In this document: positions 23,496 through 35,851 of the stretch, one piece after another | Numbering within the stretch: position 1 is the stretch's first letter | Layout of the letters: the number at the start of each line of letters is the position of its first letter | Source of the DNA: Anaeramoeba flamelloides | Taxonomy: Eukaryota > Metamonada > Anaeramoebidae | DNA length: 64,000 bases | Direction: 5' to 3' | Assembly (NCBI GenBank): GCA_027625915.1 | Contig: JANTQA010000032.1 | Coordinates: forward strand, 2,976,001-3,040,000 | Notes under the pieces: generated by a model | The model's input: the letters and a program-made list of their open reading frames with translations, nothing else | Databases searched by the model: none | Told to the model about the DNA's origin: nothing | Translations under genes and position numbers: made by a program

Positions 23496-23975
23496 CAGTG
23501 ATCAAAATAAAGCGTGCACAACGACTATAATCCGTGTTTCAAAATATTATCCGTGCTTTTTTTTATTCTTCTACCAAGGCAACATCCAATCTACTATCAA
23601 ATAGTATACCTAAGTTCAAATAAATTTTGAAACTAAACTCCTTGATATTTAAAGTAAAATTTAAATTATTCATGCAATTAGTTGAAAATTTTCCATAATA
23701 TTCTCATTTTTTTTGAAATTGTTTGTTTTTTTTATGATTAAAATTTGATAAAAAATTTACTCTATTTTTTGAGATAAATTTTGCAATTTGATCCTTCATT
23801 TTTAGAATTTCTTTTTAAATAATAGAACTTTAAGAAACCAATACCATATTTTTTTAGGGTTTATTATTGGTTTCTTTTTTTAGTTAAGGTATTGGTCAAC
23901 TATAGCAAAAAAACACGCTTTTTATTTTGAAACACGCATTATATTTTTTTGGGTGGGTTATTTTGACTACAGTAG
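23496..23975 (-). repeat. Dispersed repeat family C, copy 5
   Basis: This is the best-defined C copy. The left end is TA-CAGTGATCAAAATAA and the right end TTATTTTGACTACAG-TA, which are imperfect inverted repeats. The interior carries the family core inverted ('tttgatccttcattttt', 'aatagaactttaagaaacca'). It may be a TA-targeting MITE of about 480 bp. Confidence 0.65.
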
Positions 23976-24343
23976 AGTTTCGAAATGGAAATTATGAAAT
24001 TATTTAAATCAATTTTGGAAGGATCTTAGATCGTTAAAATATATAACAATAGTTAGGTTTGTGAAAATGTTGTCAGTTTTTTAGAAAAGAAATTCTTAGT
24101 GTGTGTATTTTGTTGAAAGCACCGAACTCTCTCAAGAATGTTTTTATAATCTGTTTCTCTGTTTTTAGCAAAAAGCGAGAAGGAATTTTTCTTAGAAACT
24201 CGAAACTGACACACCTTCTAGTGAATTTAAAGCTCTACAAATAATAGAATGACAATTTTTCACCTAAAAATATTCTACAAATTTTTATTTTTTTACTTTT
24301 TTATTTTATTATAAATAAATTTTTGTTAGTAAATTTTTCCCAA

Positions 24344-27300
24344 ATGACAACAACAGAGGAAATCATCAAGCCTTTATCTGATCCAGAGGTAGTAGAACAC
24401 TTTAAAAAGGCAGGCGAAATAGCTGATCAAGTCATGACCAAATTAGTTCAACAATGTAAGCCAGGACAAAAAGTCTCTCTTCTTTGTACACGATCTGATA
24501 ATTTGATTGCAAAAAAACTTAATGCACTCGACTTAGATGAGGAAATAACAAAAGGCGTTTCCTTTCCAACTTCCATTTCATTTACTGAAATGGCTGGGTA
24601 CTATTCACCATTATCTGGTAAAGATATAAAGACAATTGAAAAAGGAGATCTCTTAAAAATGTAAATTTTTTTCTTTTTTTTTGAAAACAAAAAAAATTTC
24701 TTTTGCTTTTTGTTTTTTTTAATTATTTTTTTTTTTTTTTTTTTTTTTTTTTTGTTCAGGCTTGGTAAATTAGTAATCCCCAAATTTTTCTTTTCATTTT
24801 TTTCGCCTTGTGCAAAATGGACTTTTTCACGGATTGTTGTTTGTTTGAATTTACACTTGACTTATTTTCCATAAAAAAAGAAATTTTTTTTTTTTTATTT
24901 TAAACTTTTTAATAAAAAAAGCTGTCAAAATAAATACAAGAAAAAATAGACTCAAAATTGTTTGGATCAATTTTAGTTGAATTAATTCGATAACAGTTTC
25001 TCAATTGATCTGTAAAGAGCTACTTTGACTTTTTTTTTTGAAAATAAACTTAATTGCAACAGGATTCTATTTATTCTTTGTTTTTTTTTCGTAATTCGAG
25101 TTCTTTTACAAAGCCAAAATAGATAATTAAAAAGTGTCGAATAATAATTTCTATTTCTACTTTTAAACTGATTTTGAGTTACATTTTTTCAAGCCGTTTT
25201 AACACTTTTTTCGAATAACTTTATTGAAATCTGAAAATCAATAAAACGAAAATTTTATGTTATGGGAATACCCAAACTATAACAAATTGAGGTTATGGCG
25301 CTTTAAAGACTTTGTCAAACTTGAATACCTAATATGTCAAAAATACTCAAAAAAGGAAATTCAAGAAAACACTAAAAAACTCAAAAAGAAAATTCTTGAA
25401 AAATAAAGTCAAATACTAAAAGTGAAAAATACTTACGAGCTACTAGCTAATATAAATCATCAATAAATATTCAAAATATTTGTCTTAATTTTCAAATTTT
25501 AATTTTCCAATTTCCCTCGGATCTAAGAAAAAAAATTCTTTATTATATTTTTTTTGAGAATCTAGATCTTTCAAAATCCGCAAACAAAAACAAAAAGAAA
25601 GTTGAATCAAATTCAAATAAAAAGTGATAATTCATTCACAATTACATTTAAAAAAAATTAATACTTTGTTTAGTACAAATCTAAATTAGAAACAAATGTC
25701 AATTTTAATAAAAAAAAATAAAGAGTAGAAATATTTATATATGAATTATTTTCATAATTTTACTTAATTAACTCGATAATAAACTCTTTTACATAAATAG
25801 AACAAAAGAAATTTTCATTTTGTTTTTTCGATATTACTCTGAATCAAATTAAAAAATATAAATAATTTCTCATGAAGCAATTTTAAAAAAGTGTGTCAAA
25901 AAAAGTTATGAATAAAGCCCTAAAAATAATCTTTGGAAGTTTTTCATCTGTTTTATAGTTACTTTGTAAAACTTTTTTGGTCATACTTTTTTAAAATTAC
26001 TACCATATTTCTTTATTAGCTCTAGTAGATAATAAAACTATGTTTGAATCTTTTTAAAAATTTCTAAATTCAAGTTTAGAAATTTGGAAAGTGCCGTAGA
26101 GTACCTAGGTTTTTTTTAATTTGAGAAATTAAAAGAAAATTTATTAAAATTTCTTGTAATTTCTAAAATTAAAAAAAAATCATACGGCGGTTTCCTAGGT
26201 TTTCCAGAATTCAAAAGAAGAGAGAAAAATCTTTGATTTTACTTAATTCTTTTAAATTCTGGAAAAACTAATGGAAGTGCCTCGGCTTTTTTTCACTTTT
26301 TGCTTTTGTTTCGAAAATCTATTGATTTTCTAATCAAAACAAAAATTAAAAAAAACCTAACGAAAAGTGCCTAGGTTTTTTTTAATTTGAGAAATAAACC
26401 GAAAATTCAATAAATTTTCGATTTATTACTCAAATTAAAAAAAACCTAACGGCAAATAAGAGGAATTTTAAACTCCTCCCTTAAATTACAATAAAAAAAA
26501 TTGCTACCATCTTTTAAATCAACAACTTTTTATTTTTCGATTAAACAAATAATTAAACTTCATAAATTTTGCAATTGTTTTTAATTTAAAAATTAGTAAA
26601 ACTAAAATTAATAAATTTTTTTATCTTTTGAAATCATCTTTTATGAAATCACAACTCTTACATTTTTTTTTTAATTTTTAATAAAAAATATTTTTCTTTA
26701 AATGATGTATCTAATAAATTTCCAATCCAATTCAATTTAATTGAACAAATTGTTTATTTAACATAAATGACGTTTCCTTTTAAAATTTATCAGTATTATC
26801 ACATGCTACATCTGGATAAATAAACAAATACAAAACTGCTTTAATACCAATTCTTAATTTTGAGTAGTTACTCGGTTGAATTAATCCTCCGTGAAAATTA
26901 AAAATCCTTATGCTCAAATAAATTTTATTCAAATTAACAAAATATGAATTATTTATATGATTCAAATTAAAATGAAAGAAAAGAGTAATAAATCTCTATA
27001 ATATAAATCTATATATATATATATATATATATCCTCTGATTTCTCATTTTTAATAATATTTTTTTTTCCAGTATCTTTGTAGCAAAACTTAAAAATGATG
27101 TAACACTTAAAAATTGTTAAAATAATTTCTCTTTTAGGTGTTGCACAATTTTTGAAAAATAGTTTATTCTCTAATAAAAAAAAGCAAATCTTTCATATCA
27201 TGATAAATAGATTATAAATATCTGTTGCATGTGATATAAATCTGATCAAATAAAATTTGTTTTTTTACATATATCAAAGGTAACAAATGATTATCACACT

Positions 27301-28546
27301 TTTACTAATGATATGACAAATTTACTTTTTTTAAAGTTATGATTCTTTTTTTATCACAAAAATTAAAGTGAAAATTGGTAAACAGAAAAGAGAATAATAA
27401 AGAAAAATAAAAGAAATTTGAAAAAGTAAAAGAAAAAAACTGGACGAGATCACAAGAAAAAAGGAAATATGTGGGATCATAAATAATATCTAAAAGTTAA
27501 ACAAAAAAAAATAACAAATACAAGTTTAATTTCGAATGAATTTTTCTATCCTTGAAAAAAAAAAAACAAAACTATTCATTCACTGAAAAATTTTTAATCT
27601 TGAATTAATTTCTAAATTTCGATACTATAGCGATCTTGGCGTTCAAATTGATGGATATTCTGCAATTGTAAATCAATCAATTGTTGTCGGAAACACTGAG
27701 ACAAATCCTGTTACTGGCGATATTGCAAAGTTATTGTCGACCGGTAAAAAAATTATGAGCGAATGTATTGCTAATATGAGACCAGGAGTAACAAATACAG
27801 CGATTACAAAAATCATTACTGATATTGAAAAAGAAAGCGAAATAAAAATGGTTACAGATGTATATTCACACTCCATGGAAAAAGGTGTTGAGGAAGGAGC
27901 AAGAAAAATTGCAATGACTGGTAATAAAGAATTGAAGGTAGAAAAAATTACCTTTGTTGAAAATGAAATTTACACCCTTGACGTAATGCTTACAACTGGA
28001 AACGGAAAGCTCCATGTTTCTGATCATCGTCCAACCATCTTTAAAAGAGATAAAAAAAAGGCACATCAATTGGGCACAAAGGCAGGACGACAAGTTTTAT
28101 CCTATGTCAAAAGAAACCATCTTAATTTCCCATTCCACACAAAGGAATTTAAATCTATTGACAGGGCATGGTTTGGATGTAAAGAATGCACAAAAGTTGG
28201 CTTATTCATCCCATTTAGCACCCAACAGGGCTCAAAAAACGAGCCAATCGTTAACTTTAAAGCAACCATCATGATTCTTGCTGATGAAACAGTTAAAGTT
28301 ACCGGTATTTATGAACCACCTATGTTCCTTGATCTCACAGAAAAGGTAGCTGAAAAGAAAGAAGAAACAAATCAAAATGAAAACGAAAAAAAGAAAGAAA
28401 CAGAAGAAAAGAAAAAAAAAAATGTAAAAGGAAAAGGCAGAGGCAGAGGAAAAGGCAGAGGTAGAGGTAGAGGTAATAAAAAGGGAAAAGGCCGTGGTCG
28501 TGGCAAAAACAAAAACAAAAACAAGAAAAAGAAAAAGAAAAAATAA
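24344..28546 (+). CDS. PA2G4: PA2G4/EBP1 homologue (two exons)
   Basis: Exons 24344-24660 and 27631-28546 give 410 residues. The phase-2 join restores GDLLKIDLGVQIDGYSA, which matches the family exactly where exon 1 stops. The protein has the methionine-aminopeptidase ('pita bread') fold without being an expected enzyme. Family marks are GVSFPTSIS and FTEMAGYYSP in exon 1, and IYTLDVMLTTGNGK, TIFKRDKKKAHQLG and KECTKVGLFIPF in exon 2. Of the usual metal ligands the first Asp is kept in IDLG, but the second position in GYSAIVN is not Asp, as in other PA2G4 proteins. PA2G4 is a nucleolar and ribosome-exit-site protein tied to growth control and ribosome biogenesis. An unusual feature is the tail after about residue 343. 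It is a Glu/Lys segment followed by RG/KG repeats (residues 371-400) and a poly-Lys end; animal proteins have only a short Lys stretch there. The ATG at 24344 is preferred over the upstream non-ATG codons in frame. Confidence 0.95.
26085..26460. repeat. Family E hairpin cluster 1 (in the PA2G4 intron)
   Basis: Several foldbacks lie side by side, separated by words such as 'agtgccgtagag' and 'agtgcctagg'. One is 26372-26448, starting TAGGTTTTTTTTAATTTGAG and ending in its complement CTCAAATTAAAAAAAACCTA. Another, 26206-26272, has arms beginning TTTTCCAGAATT. The same units recur at 30525-30715, 56725-57130 and 61655-62430. Confidence 0.8.
27010..27032. repeat. (TA) microsatellite
   Basis: An uninterrupted alternating TA run near the 3' end of the PA2G4 intron. 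Confidence 0.9.
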
Positions 28547-29995
28547 ATTGTTTTTTTTAAAAAGAATAATATTATTTAAAATACAATGAAAAAATGATTA
28601 TCAAACTTTACGGGCGTTTTGTTTTGTTTTGTTTATTTTGATAATAGTTCATTTTAAAACAAATATTAAATATTTATTTAATTTATAAATCAAATGAAAA
28701 GATGATAAACATCGAGTATTCCTTTTAGAATAAAATTATTATATGATCAAAGACAATTTTTTTTTTTTTTTTTAGTTATTATTTTTTTATTCCAAGAAAA
28801 CTATTATTTTTATTCACATTTTTATTGAATTATTCTTTAAAGGAATATTTTGAGTATCAAAGGTTGAAATCCTGTTTTTGAAAATCATTTATTTAAAAGT
28901 CTTTTTTTAAATATGAAAAAACAGTAATCTATTGAAAGAAGCAAATGGTTCAAAAATTCAGAGAATTGAAAAGGGGTGTTATTAATGGGAAACAATTCAT
29001 CATTGCAAGATTTACTAACCTGGAAGACTTTTTCAAACACCATAATGTATAAGTTGTAATTTTTTCAAAAAGAAAAGAAAAGAAAAGAAACTTTAGGAAT
29101 TAAATGGAAAAACTAAGGAACAAATTTTTTTTTTTTGGCAACTGGATTGAATTACACGAATGTGTTTAGCAACTATAGGACTTGCAATTCTAAAACAATT
29201 ATATATCAAAAATAAATTGAAAAAAATAAAAAAGTAAAAGTGTGTAAAATAATATTTTTTACGGTAAGGTTCAAGATCTAATTTACTTACAATTCCAAGT
29301 ATTTATTATTTCATTCCAAGTATGTTTTGTTTTGGCATTGAGATAATTCATTGAAATTTTAAACTTTCTTTTTTTTTAAAAATTGGAAATGAACTTCCCA
29401 AAAAAGTGAAAAGTAAAAAAAAATGTAAAAGTCCAGATTTTTTGTTTTTATACCTAAATAATTACTTTAAGGGAATATTAATCTACAACATACTTCAAGA
29501 TTCTAATATTTTATTCTTTATTGATAATTGTATTATGACTCCTGAGTTGAAATCTCTCAAAATATTGATAAATGGAAATTAATATTTGAAAATTTTTGCT
29601 TAGTTTTTCATTTTAGAAATCATTTTATCCTTAGCCTTGAATACTGTATTTGATCAGATTCAATATTCAGAATACTCGGTAAAATTTATTGAACTACAAT
29701 TCATTTTTTACCAAAAACTTTTTCAAAAGTTGAAGCTTGAAAAAATTTATAAAAAGGAAATTGAACCAAATTTTTTGTTGAATTATCTCGGTATTTATCA
29801 ATTCTGAAACTAAAAATCTTTTTATGTAAAAAAAAAAATAAAAGGAATTTATTTATAAAATATGATCAAACTCAACTTTTGTATTTTTACTTGAATAGAT
29901 AAAAACTAATAGTTTTTAAAAAAAATACCCCATTCCAAAAATTTCGAGACATCCAAAATCAAAAATAAGCTAAAAAAAAAAACCCAATTTATTTT
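28547..29995. other. Gene-free AT-rich DNA downstream of PA2G4
   Basis: No exon or recognised repeat. A short 'aaaag' tandem run lies near 29072-29090. Confidence 0.45.
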
Positions 29996-29999
29996 ATTT

Positions 30000-30475
30000 T
30001 TCCCAACCTAATATAAAACAACATTTAAGTAACCCACTATTAATGTTTTAATAAGTAATCATTTTAATCCAAATAAAAGAAAAAAATATAAAACCAAAAA
30101 AAAAAAAATTATTGTGTCTAAAATAATGAAGCGAGCAAGAACAAAAAATGTATTGGTAAATTTGTTGAAATTTCACCAACAATTGTTGATTGATCAAATG
30201 TTAAGATACCATCTACGGATTGTATGTTATTTTCTAACTTAACAAACTCAACACTAACCTTCTATCAACCATTGAAAAAAAAATTCAGATCTAACTAAAC
30301 ATATTACGTAATTTGCAAAAAAGGAAATGAAATCAAAACAAAAAAGACAAAAAATGAAATAATTTGTAAAATCAAAATTCTTTCCAAATTGAATTTAAAG
30401 TGCTTTAATGATGTTCTTTCCACTGTTTAAACTGTGTCCAAATTTTTGGAATATAGTTTATGTTCTTTTCTTGTA
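30000..30475 (+). repeat. Dispersed repeat family A, copy 4
   Basis: It carries the family landmarks 'attgattgatcaaatg', 'attacgtaatttgcaaaaaa' and a terminus near 'ttttggaatatagtttatg'. The TA that receives hairpin insertions in copies 3 and 6 is intact here ('attacgtaatttg'). Confidence 0.65.
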
Positions 30476-30524
30476 AAACCTAAATATCGAAAAAAAATAA
30501 CGGATGATGAATACTATATGTCAT

Positions 30525-30715
30525 AGATATTCCAGGATTCAAAGCATTGCACAAAAGTATTGATTTTTGATAATTCTTTTAAATTCTAGAAAACTTAACG
30601 AGAGTGTTCGTCAAGTGTCATCAAGTACTGGTAAGTACCTATGCTTTTTTTTAATTTTTGAAATAAAAAAAAATTAAGAACTATTTTTTTAGTTTCAAAA
30701 ATTATAAAAAAAACC
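30525..30715. repeat. Family E hairpin unit, isolated
   Basis: It contains 'ttcttttaaattctagaaaa' and the linker 'taagtacctatgc', followed by a foldback of 'tttttttaatttttgaaata' type. It is a more decayed version of the units in the three larger clusters. Confidence 0.55.
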
Positions 30716-33400
30716 AGACAAAAAAATCAAAAAAAAAAAAACAAAAATTTTTTCGATTTCAAACAATAATTAAATCTTTAACAGTCAAAAGAATGGATTT
30801 CCCATTTGAAAGGTATTTCTGAAATTCAAATTGTTTTTTTTTTTTTTGAGATACTAGAATAACATATTATCTACAATAAAAAAAACAATAAAATTTTGGA
30901 ACAATTGAACTTGGAAAATTGGATTTTGTAAATTAAATTGATAAAATATCTTTTTAAATAATTTTTTGAACAAATATTTCTTATTAAATAATAATATTTT
31001 TTAAAAAGTGTAAAGTTAGTGAAAAATTATTCTTTAATTTTTGGAGAATTTTTTTCAATATCATACCGTGAAAAATGAAAATTTTCTTCAACAATGAATT
31101 AAAATACCCCTTTTTATTGTCTAATATCAAAATAAAATCTTATTTGTTAATTTTTTTGCATTTTTTAAACTACTTTTTGTTTCTTTGTTTATAAATTTTA
31201 GTATTTGTCACAAGTTGAAATTTGGATAGTCTTATGAAATATTATTTCTGAAAATAGGTAGTTCAATTTGTCATTTTTTCAAGTTAAATTCTGAACTATT
31301 TTAAAATAATCAACATTTCGAGTATTGTTAGACTTAAATAATGACAAATTTTTTCATAGTGAACTAATTGCAAATTGTTATAGTTATCTTAAATCATGTA
31401 AAGTTACTTTTAGAACAACAGTAAAAACAAAATATTTTTCCTAAATTCATTTAAATTAATTATGAGAAGATATCAAACGAGAAAATATCTAATTTGTTAA
31501 ATGTAAAAGTGAATAATTACTATCAAATTTATCATTTTTTTTTATTTTTTAAATTTAATAAACTACAATTTTATTTATTCTCCAATTTTATACACCCTAA
31601 TTAAATAATTTGCCTCTTTAGATAAAAAAAAGAATAAAAAGTTAAATCTACCAATCACTAGTTCACAAAAAAATTAACAACTCCCGAAAGAAGAAAGTTG
31701 ACCAAACCAAAATACTCAATAAAAAGAATTGAAATTAAAAAAAAAAAAAAAAAGAAAGAAATTAGGAATATTTACTATAGCAAAATTGAAGAGAATAACC
31801 AGATATAAATACTAATAAATGCTTCACAACAAATAATATCAGAATGAAACAGTATAAATAATATATAAATTAAGAAAAAATTCTAAAAAAATGAAACCAG
31901 TTTAAAAAATAGCAGGAAACTTCCTGGCAAAGGGGTTTTCAAAATCTTTTTTTCATGAGAAACAATAAATTTAATAATCCTAATAAATCTACTGTGAAAA
32001 TTCTTTCGATCTATTTCTTTAATTCTTGGAGAGAATTCATTCAAAAAACCTGAAAAATAAAACATAGGGAAGATCAAAAATAATAAAAATATTAAAATTA
32101 AAAAAATTTTAATATTAAAATTTATTCATATTTGAAATTCCATTAAAAAAGAATTCAAAAAATTCTGTATTAGAAATAAGTATAAGAACAATTCCAAAAA
32201 ATAACAAAAAAATAAATTTATTTATACCACCTGTACTCTAGGACAACAATTAAAAAAAATTAAAATCTGTTATTAGTGATATTCTTTCACTTACACTTTT
32301 TTTATATGCCAAGTGTCAAAATATTCTGATCGACTAAGGAAGCCATAAAAGAAAATTAGTTTCGTTAAATCATTTTGTTTTTTTTACATTTTTTATGATT
32401 ATGGAAATTAATTTAATTCAATTTTATTTATTAGGTTATAATAAATTTTTACCCTCTTTATCATTATAAACCTCATTATTAAACAATGCCAAGTATTTTT
32501 TAATTGGAAAATAAAATTAAGATTTTTTTTTCACTTGTAGATATAACTTTTTGTTAACCAAAAAAAAAATGATTTATTCAACTTATTGGAAAATATTAAT
32601 ATTTATATAAATTATAATGAAAATTAAAGTTTTAAAGTTATTTACAAATTTTACAAAGATGGTGTGTTTTTGTTTTAAGAAAAAATTATATTTTTCAAAA
32701 TAAAATTTTCTTGAAGATATTTGGGAATTAAATAATTTTATCACCAAAATCCAAAATCAATTGTTTTCTGACAAAAATGATCTAAAATGTTATAATGGTT
32801 TCTTATAAATAAGACCAAACAATTTGTTAGAAAGAATTATTCAAAATTCAAAATTTTTTTGAAATTTCTTTTCATTTTTTGAAAACAAGATAATATCATT
32901 TTTGTCTATAAGGACTAAACTCCCAGTCTGGGGGGTTGTGAATTATTTTTTTATCGTTGTATTTTGGATTTACTTATTAAAAAGTATTTTCGCCTTTAAT
33001 TAATTGTATAAAAAAATACTAATTTCAAAGTTGTAATTAAAAAAACAAAAAATTATAAAAAGATCATTGAATAAAAGTTTTGAAAAAATTGAATAGTTTA
33101 AACAGATTTCCAAGTCCATGTTCAAATATAAAAACATTTTAAACTTGTAAAAGTTGCTGTAAAAAATATTGAGTGCAATATGAGATATTGTTTTGTGTTT
33201 ATAGATTAGAAATGGAAATAATAAAATATACAAATTAAATTTTTCAAGGATCTAAAAAAGGTAAATTGTTTAAATTGTTCAATCTATCATTTTTTCGATA
33301 AAAGAAATTCCCAATTTATAAATTTAACTGGAAATCAAAGAAACACTTTCACGAGTGTTTTTAAATACAATTTCTGCGTTTTAACCTGAAAAAGTAGTCC
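30716..33400. other. Gene-free AT-rich DNA
   Basis: Nothing coding can be supported. Minus-strand frames at 31883-32077 and 33000-33233 have no motif and an amino-acid make-up expected from AT-rich non-coding DNA. Confidence 0.45.
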
Positions 33401-34154
33401 TTAAGGGATTAGCGTCACCATAGATTTCTCTATAATCAAAGTATGTTGTAATAGGGTATAAATGATATTAGTTCTTCAATGGCTCAAATAGCTCTAAAAA
33501 ATCTATAATAAATCTTATTGTACAATAAATTATTACATTTTTTACTAATCATCCCAATTTAAAAAGTTTCATTTTGATAAAATTTTTTTTAATTCCCAAA
33601 TCTAAAAATTAGAAACTCAAAATACAGTATTAAAGTATTTAATAATTTAGATTTAGAACTTCCAAAAGTAACTTTTTTTTTCATTTTTTAATTTCAAAGA
33701 TTAACTCAATAATCATCTACATAAAAGCACAAAGACTGATTAGTTTTGTTTGCTTTTGAAAAAGGTACTTTTAGCTTCAATATATTTGCATGATTTGAGA
33801 AATAATTTGTCAAAAAAATTTATTGATTAATTCTTTAATTTTTTTAAAAAAACGAATTTTTTAGTAACTAATCTACATTTCGCCACAAGTTTAAGAAAGA
33901 TATTTTGTGCCTTTGTAGTTTGAATATTGATAATTCAACCTTTAAATTTATGGCGAAATGCAGATTTTATTCTGAAATTTTTGGAGTTTTTTACAAATTT
34001 AAGGATCATTTTTAATTGATCAGATCAACAAATATTACTACTTGACTTTGAGATTTTTTAGAGACATTTGAACCATGTACTCACTAATGTGGTTAGGTCC
34101 AATAACAACATACTTTGTTCCTAGGCTTCTCCTTGGTGGACGCTAATACCTTAA
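33401..34154 (+). mobile_element. MITE-like element, family B, copy 2
   Basis: TTAA-GGGATTAGCGTC at the left and GACGCTAATACC-TTAA at the right, with one mismatch between the termini. It is 754 bp, colinear with copy 1 at 18038-18806 and in the same orientation. Inside, 33870-33966 is a second inverted repeat (AATCTACATTTCGCCA against TGGCGAAATGCAGATT), so the element is palindromic at two scales. It ends about 245 bp before the EMC10 start codon. Confidence 0.88.
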
Positions 34155-34399
34155 ACAAAAAAAATTCTTTCTTCAAAATGTAGACCAAAAATAATCACAA
34201 AAGATAAAAATAACTTTGAAAAATTCAAAAAATCTTTATAATATCCAATTCAACTAAGAAAAGTTTGTTCTTTCGAAATAAAGTAATTTAATTTCTTTGT
34301 AGTCCCATGACTAAATTACAAATGGGTTTCAGTAAAAGATATTTACAAGCCCTAACCTTAAACTTTATCGAATCATTTTTTTAATCTTAACTCACTGAA

Positions 34400-35080
34400 A
34401 TGTTGTCAAATTTAAACATTAAAAAAATTTTCCCACTCGCACTTTTTTGTTTTCTTTGTTTGGCTACTTATACTCAAAGTGAATCGTCATCAGAAAAAAT
34501 AACCATTGAACATAATTTAACTGGATCCTGGACAAAAAGAGGAGCAATCCTATTTGTTCCACCATCTGCTATTAAAAAATCAAATAAAGTCCGAGAGAAA
34601 TGGATCAAAACACAAATCAAAAATAAGCAACTAACTGAAAAAGAACTCGAGGTGCTCACAGATCTTGCAAACAAAGATCTTTATTATTCAATTAGGGTTA
34701 GTTGTGGGTTACACATCACCGATCTTTCGGTTTGTAGTGTGATTGCCTCTGTTCGTGCAAGGGATTTGGTTAGATCAGGTGGTGTTGATCAAATCATCCT
34801 TCACCTTGACGATTCAAATAACATTCTTGGGATCGATTACCTTACCCCAAAAAAGGATCAAGAAGTAGGGCCCTCAAAGATTGCCAAAGTTGCCAGATTC
34901 CAAAGCTTTAAAACAAATGCCTACATTTCTCAGCCTCAAATACAGCCCAAACCAATTTTGCACAAAGGATACGGGAAGGATAAAAGTGAAGAAAAAAAAC
35001 CTCAAAAATCTTTCCTCAAAAAGTATTGGTTTATTGCACTCCCTGTTGGGTTAATGCTTTGTGTCTCCATGCTTGGATAA
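34400..35080 (+). CDS. EMC10: EMC10 homologue, ER membrane complex subunit
   Basis: A single exon of 226 residues. An N-terminal hydrophobic stretch (about residues 9-25) reads as a signal peptide. The lumenal part has the family pattern: SWTKRGAIL near residue 43; ELEVLTDLANKDLYYSIRV near 82-100; a Cys pair at C102 and C112; and DQIILHLDDSNNILGIDYLT at 130-149. Near the C-terminus KSFLKKYWFIALPVGLMLCV (from residue 203) is a membrane segment with the KSFxxKYW entry motif seen in EMC10. The protein belongs to the complex that inserts tail-anchored and multipass membrane proteins into the ER. In other organisms it is a peripheral, lumen-facing subunit. The start at 34400 gives a sensible signal peptide. 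No intron is needed. Confidence 0.87.
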   Translation: MLSNLNIKKIFPLALFCFLCLATYTQSESSSEKITIEHNLTGSWTKRGAILFVPPSAIKKSNKVREKWIKTQIKNKQLTEKELEVLTDLANKDLYYSIRVSCGLHITDLSVCSVIASVRARDLVRSGGVDQIILHLDDSNNILGIDYLTPKKDQEVGPSKIAKVARFQSFKTNAYISQPQIQPKPILHKGYGKDKSEEKKPQKSFLKKYWFIALPVGLMLCVSMLG

Positions 35081-35851
35081 AATAATTATTTTTCGATCCT
35101 TTTTTCGTTTTTTTTTTTGTTTGGTTTTTTTACTTTTTTTTTTATTTCTTTTCTTTTTTCATTTTTTTATAGAGTTTCCTTGCACCCTCTACACTTTTTG
35201 TCTTCAACAGAGAAGAGTTAGTCTTTCAAACTTAAACTAACCTTTATTATTTTGGGGATTTAAACTTTAAATTAACATTATTTTTCAACAAATTATTATC
35301 TCCAAAAGATAACTTTTCATTTCCTTCTGCTTTTTTCAACATTGCCCTTATTTTTATGAATTAATTTTCTGATTAAAAAGCAGGAGACGGAAAAAAATAT
35401 GAAAGTTCTTGTTATTTTACACGTCTTGGTGTTTTTTATTGTAGAAAAATTTACTTCGTTTTCTTGGGCTCATTTATTTAGCAAAACTCCTTACAAATTT
35501 ATTATTATAAAACAAATAAAATGGTTTTATTAATTATAATTTGAAACACTTGTTTAAAAATTAAATTGTTGCTTTAACTGTATACTAATTGTTTTTATTT
35601 ATTTCATTTTTAATACAGCCAAGGGAAAAAGATGAGAATTTAATTGAGAAATGAAAATTTTTAAAAAAATAAAAGTGTAAAAAAATGATATAAAAAATAA
35701 TTTTTGGTAAATAAATACTAAGTTTTTCTAAATTACATGAGATTGAAAAAAATATTATATAACCATTTTAAAAAGGTGAGTGTTTATTATTATTATTATT
35801 ATTTAATGGAGAAGTTGTTAATGGCTATTATTTACCTGAATTACTAAATTT
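35081..35851. other. Gene-free stretch downstream of EMC10
   Basis: T-rich sequence directly after the stop codon, then featureless AT-rich DNA with a short 'tta' trinucleotide run near 35789-35803. No gene seen. Confidence 0.45.

Larger units (their letters stand above)
24661..27630 (+). other. 2,970-bp intron of PA2G4
   Basis: Donor GTAAAT at 24661 and acceptor CTATAG at 27630 are fixed by the conserved protein on each side and by phase. The intron opens with long T runs (24728-24753). It contains a family E hairpin cluster at 26085-26460, a (TA) microsatellite at 27010-27032 and otherwise featureless AT-rich DNA. Confidence 0.9.

Noticed and set aside
27734..28546. PA2G4 starting at the Met at 27734
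   Set aside because: The conserved IDLGVQIDGYSA segment lies upstream of this Met and continues in phase from exon 1.
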